64,000 bases of DNA. Source: Episyrphus balteatus (lineage: Eukaryota; Arthropoda; Insecta; Diptera; Syrphidae). Positions 61,969-64,000 of this stretch are shown one piece after another. The DNA lies in the NCBI RefSeq assembly GCF_945859705.1, contig NC_079135.1:82282253-82346252 (forward strand), in the 5' to 3' direction. Each line of letters opens with the position of its first letter. The stretch's first letter is position 1. A program made the translations under genes and the position numbers. The notes beneath the pieces are model-generated. The model was not told where the DNA came from and searched no databases. It saw nothing but the letters and a program-made list of their open reading frames with translations.

Positions 61969-64000
61969 ATGACTTTTAAAAATGTTTAAATCGTCATAAC
62001 TCCTTAACCAAGCGTCTAAACACTATCAAACTTGCAAAATTCAAAATTCTCTAAAAACAAAACTACAAGTCCAAAACTTATAGAAAATACATTTTTGTGC
62101 TCTGTGAGTCGATATCCTTCGCATACAATTCAATTGGAGTTGAAAAATTCACGTTTGGAGAAAATGACTTTTAAAAATGTTTAAATCGTCATAACTCCTT
62201 AACTAAGCGTCTAAACACTATCAAACTTGCAAAATTCAAAATTCTCTAAAAACAAAACTACAAGTCCAAAACTTATAAAAAATACATTTTTGTGCTCTGT
62301 GAGTCGATATCCTTTGCATACAATTCAATTGGAGTTGAAAAATTCACGTTTGGAGAAAATGACTTTTAAAAATGTTTAAATCGTAATAACTCCTTAACTA
62401 AGCGTCTAAACACTATCAAACTTGCAAAATTCAAAATTCTCTAAAAACAAAACTACAAGTCCAAAACTTATAAAAAATACATTTTTGTGCTCTGTGAGTC
62501 GATATCCTTCGCATACAATTCAATTGGAGTTGAAAAATTCACGTTTGGAGAAAATGACTTTTAAAAATGTTTAAATCGTCATAACTCCTTAACCAAGCGT
62601 CTAAACACTATCAAACTTGCAAAATTCAAAATTCTCTAAAAACAAAACTACAAGTCCAAAACTTATAGAAAATACATTTTTGTGCTCTGTGAGTCGATAT
62701 CCTTCGCATACAATTCAATTGGAGTTGAAAAATTCACGTTTGGAGAAAATGACTTTTAAAAATGTTTAAATCGTCATAACTCGTCAAAACACTATCAAAC
62801 TTGCAAAATTCAAAATTCTCTAAAAACAAAACTACAAGTCCAAAACTTATAGAAAATACATTTTTGTGCTCTGTGAGTCGATATCCTTCGCATACAATTC
62901 AATTGGAGTTGAAAAATTCACGTTTGGAGAAAATGACTTTTAAAAATGTTTAAATCGTCATAACTCGTCAAAACACTATCAAACTTGCAAAATTCAAAAT
63001 TCTCTAAAAACAAAACTACAAGTCCAAAACTTATAAAAAATACATTTTTGTGCTCTGTGAGTCGATATCCTTCGCATACAATTCAATTGGAGTTGAAAAA
63101 TTCACGTTTGGAGAAAATGACTTTTAAAAATGTTTAAATCGTCATAACTCCTTAACCAAGCGTCTAAACACTATCAAACTTGCAAAATTCAAAATTCTCT
63201 AAAAACAAAACTACAAGTCCAAAACTTATAGAAAATACATTTTTGTGCTCTGTGAGTCGATATTCTTCGCATACAATTGAATTGGAGTTGAAAAATTCAC
63301 GTTTGGAGAAAATGACTTTTAAAAATGTTTAAATCGTCATAACTCCTTAACCAAGCGTCTAAACACTATCAAACTTGCAAAATTCAAAATTCTCTAAAAA
63401 CAAAACTACAAGTCCAAAACTTATAGAAAATACATTTTTGTGCTCTGTGAGTCGATATTCTTCGCATACAATTGAATTGGAGTTGAAAAATTCACGTTTG
63501 GAGAAAATGACTTTTAAAAATGTTTAAATCGTCATAACTCCTTAACTAAGCGTCTAAACACTATCAAACTTGCAAAATTCAAAATTCTCTAAAAACAAAA
63601 CTACAAGTCCAAAACTTATAGAAAATACATTTTTGTGCTCTGTGAGTCGATATCCTTCGCATACAATTCAATTGGAGTTGAAAAATTCACGTTTGGAGAA
63701 AATGACTTTTAAAAATGTTTAAATCGTCATAACTCCTTAACCAAGCGTCTAAACACTATCAAACTTGCAAAATTCAAAATTCTCTAAAAACAAAACTACA
63801 AGTCCAAAACTTATAGAAAATACATTTTTGTGCTCTGTGAGTCGATATCCTTCGCATACAATTTAATTGGAGTTGAAAAATTCACGTTTGGAGAAAATGA
63901 CTTTTAAAAATGTTTAAATCGTCATAACTCCTTAACTAAGCGTCTAAACACTATCAAACTTGCAAAATTCAAAATTCTCTAAAAACAAAACTACAAGTCC

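Larger units (their letters stand above)
46883..64000 (+). repeat. 195-bp satellite array, block C
   Basis: The same satellite resumes in register immediately after the LTR element and runs off the window end, about 88 monomers. Block-specific variants include loss of about 5 bases giving CTTATAAATACATT (near 47457, 51405, 51987, 52170, 52761, 55853), and a compound variant with AAATGATAATAAATCG plus the 24-bp deletion (58472, 59504, 61614). Two consecutive 184-bp monomers read AACTCGTCAAAACAC (62778, 62962). Irregular junctions at about 49909 and 58826 fuse non-adjacent monomer positions, as expected from unequal exchange or replication slippage. Confidence 0.97.

Overview
The window is eukaryotic repeat DNA, most likely a (peri)centromeric or other heterochromatic satellite block of an arthropod. 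No protein-coding gene, rRNA or tRNA gene could be supported. The kingdom-level call rests on a long AT-rich tandem satellite, an LTR retroelement, and a foldback DNA transposon. The arthropod suggestion is weak: it comes from the many TACCTAC/GTAGGTA words in the retroelement interior and from a possible tRNA-Tyr primer site.

Layout. About 53.8 kb (84%) is one head-to-tail satellite with a 195-bp period, all in the same orientation, in three blocks: 1-21721, 23190-38151 and 46883-64000 (about 276 monomers). The blocks are separated by two clean insertions. The first is a 1468-bp foldback element (21722-23189) with two 649-bp inverted arms, CACAGTG termini and a 4-bp target duplication, ATAC. 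The second is an 8731-bp LTR element (38152-46882) with LTRs of 251 bp that look identical, TG...CA ends and a 5-bp target duplication, ACATT. Removing either element with one target duplication restores the satellite. For the foldback element this also restores an exact 5 x 195-bp register between two marked copies.

Satellite organisation. Rare variants act as markers and reveal higher-order repeats: a 14-monomer (2730-bp) unit in tandem at 29301-34760, a 4-monomer (780-bp) unit at 35671-37230, a 1544-bp tandem unit near 13.3-16.4 kb, a roughly 2.5-kb repeat at 1.2-5.7 kb, and a 3142-bp-offset copy near 58-62 kb. Deletion and insertion variants are regionally restricted.

LTR element. The interior has no recognisable gag or pol and looks like a large non-autonomous element. 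Primer-site and polypurine-tract candidates both favour transcription on the minus strand. The interior carries three nested minisatellites: 31 units of 41 bp with a 13-unit superperiod, six of about 84 bp, and about nine of 114/119 bp. Many of the longer units contain a short hairpin whose two stem sides change together between units, which is the most interesting signal here. A hairpin followed by the same 12-nt purine-rich motif also occurs twice, with different but still self-complementary stems.
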